Origin: Desulfobulbus sp.
GTDB taxonomy: Bacteria; Desulfobacterota; Desulfobulbia; Desulfobulbales; Desulfobulbaceae
Assembly: GCA_017998195.1 (NCBI GenBank)
Contig: JAGODN010000181.1
Coordinates: 1 to 5,668 of the forward strand
Direction of reading: 5' to 3'
DNA length: 5,668 nucleotides
The notes below the pieces were generated by a model, which searched no databases, had not been told where the DNA came from, and saw only the letters and a program-made list of their open reading frames with translations. The stretch's first letter is position 1. The number at the start of each line of letters is the position of its first letter. Positions 4,793 to 5,668 of this stretch are shown one piece after another. A program made the position numbers and the translations under genes.

Positions 4793-5668
4793 TTATTTCT
4801 TTCCCGTGTCGGTCTGGTAGGCGGTGGTGGCCACGGTGCGGCATTGCTGCTCGACCTGGAAGGCGATGGCGCGAATCCGTTCGGCTGGCAGCACCTGCGC
4901 GCCTTTGGCGAGAAAGTTCGGACTCTTGCCGTTGTAGGCGCGCGGGCCCCCGGGGCCGGTGCGTTTGATGTACCAGCCGGGCACGGCCAATACCGGCTCC
5001 ACCGGGGTTTCGTTGCCGGTCGTCTGACAGAGCCAGGTGCGCAGCCACTTGGCCTGATCCACGGCCTGGGTGATGGGTCTGGTTTCGGTCCACCCCGGGA
5101 AGGCGAGTTGCCGGCCGTCGTACCGCACCTCCCAGTTCCGGTTTTCCACGGTGCTGCTCTTGGCCCTGCCCTTGGTTTCGATGGCGAACACGCCCGTCGG
5201 GCCGATGGCGATGTGGTCGATGTTGAAGCCGTCGGCGGGAAAATCGTGAAAGACCCGGAATCCCTCCGCGAGCAGGGTGTGCAGTCCCTGGCCGACCATC
5301 AGCTCGCAGTCATAGCCGAGCCGGTAGTGGGTGCGGGTTCTCATGAGCCTGAATATTTTCAGACTGAAGAACACCGAGAGGCCCAGCGCAACCCCGAGGT
5401 ACAGGATCAGCAGGAAGGGTGAGGGTGGAGTCGAAGTCAGATACTGGCTGACAACAATGGCGTACATGGCCAGGGGACCCATGAACATAAAGGTAAGGTA
5501 ATCGGATATCCTGTCATTGATCTCTTCTATCCTTTCCTTGAGCGATTGCCCGGGACTCCTGAGCAGTTCGAAATTGAGCGGGTTCTTTTTTCCCCTGGTC
5601 TGATGGCTGCGAATCAAAATGATGATGCCAGCAGGAACCAAGGCGCACAGGCCGATAAGGGCAAGGGG
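4793..5668 (-). CDS. Membrane-anchored NERD-domain (nuclease-related) protein, N-terminus beyond the window
   Basis: The frame is open through the right edge. The first nine visible residues (PLALIGLCA) continue into VPAGIIILI to form a membrane helix, so the real start is outside the window; the first in-frame TTG (5641) would cut this helix. After a polar, charged linker come two more hydrophobic segments (about 5444-5494 and 5348-5419), then a NERD domain. Its restriction-enzyme-like core is intact: E in CELMVGQ (5303-5305), D in NIDHI (5216-5218), ExK in IETKGR (E at 5177-5179, K at 5171-5173), and a later Q in AVDQAKWL. VLAVPGWYIKR follows, also typical of NERD proteins. Nuclease activity is suggested by the PD-(D/E)xK pattern; the biological role is not known. 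G+C drops to about 51% across the membrane half (5341-5640) against about 66% in the NERD half. TAA ends the gene at 4793. Confidence 0.85.
   Translation of the reverse strand, partial: PLALIGLCALVPAGIIILIRSHQTRGKKNPLNFELLRSPGQSLKERIEEINDRISDYLTFMFMGPLAMYAIVVSQYLTSTPPSPFLLILYLGVALGLSVFFSLKIFRLMRTRTHYRLGYDCELMVGQGLHTLLAEGFRVFHDFPADGFNIDHIAIGPTGVFAIETKGRAKSSTVENRNWEVRYDGRQLAFPGWTETRPITQAVDQAKWLRTWLCQTTGNETPVEPVLAVPGWYIKRTGPGGPRAYNGKSPNFLAKGAQVLPAERIRAIAFQVEQQCRTVATTAYQTDTGKK

Noticed and set aside
3442..4968. A 508-codon open frame on the plus strand
   Set aside because: It lies antisense to the HD-GYP and NERD genes, which have clear domain signatures. Its translation is an Arg/Gly/Val/Asp/Gln-rich low-information sequence typical of the mirror frame of GC-rich genes.
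5639..5641. TTG at 5641 as the start of the NERD protein
   Set aside because: The frame remains open to the window edge, and the residues upstream (PLALIGLCA) complete the first membrane helix, so the true start is farther right.
893..5668. A defence island built from the DUF2971, HD-GYP and NERD genes
   Set aside because: The genes are on different strands and interleaved with a metabolic kinase. There are no mobility genes, and the HD-GYP protein looks like an ordinary cyclic-di-GMP signalling protein. The context does not support a single system.

Overview
This window is most likely chromosomal DNA from a GC-rich Gram-negative bacterium, probably a gammaproteobacterium. Hand counts of sampled 60-base lines in the NERD-coding stretch (5101-5340) give about 65-67% G+C. 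The Gram-negative call rests on a KdnB-like lipopolysaccharide enzyme close to the Shewanella type, and on a periplasmic-sensor HD-GYP protein with a cleavable-looking export signal. The taxonomic call is inference. I see no tRNA, rRNA, CRISPR array, insertion sequence or attachment site.

Layout from left to right. The 5' part of a kdnB-like gene runs leftward off the window (1-640, minus). A 252-base divergent spacer (641-892) holds a good sigma-70-type promoter for kdnB and an implied leader of about 155 nt. A DUF2971-family gene (893-1780) is the only plus-strand gene. It converges on a leftward set of three genes: a PfkB-family sugar kinase (1806-2672), a membrane HD-GYP cyclic-di-GMP phosphodiesterase with a periplasmic substrate-binding-protein-like sensor (2830-4689), and a membrane-anchored NERD-domain nuclease-like protein (4793 to the right edge), whose start lies outside the window.

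Function. KdnB oxidises C8 of Kdo on the way to 8-amino-Kdo, a modified inner-core lipopolysaccharide sugar, so the left edge belongs to envelope biogenesis. The HD-GYP protein should lower cyclic-di-GMP in response to an extracytoplasmic ligand. The PfkB kinase phosphorylates an unidentified sugar or nucleoside. The DUF2971 and NERD proteins have no settled function. The three minus-strand genes are separated by 103 and 157 bases, so they need not form one operon, and nothing in the sequence links all five genes into one pathway. I found no clear new multi-gene system. The best leads are the long kdnB leader, the DUF2971 protein and its motif layout, and an abrupt base-composition step inside the NERD gene.
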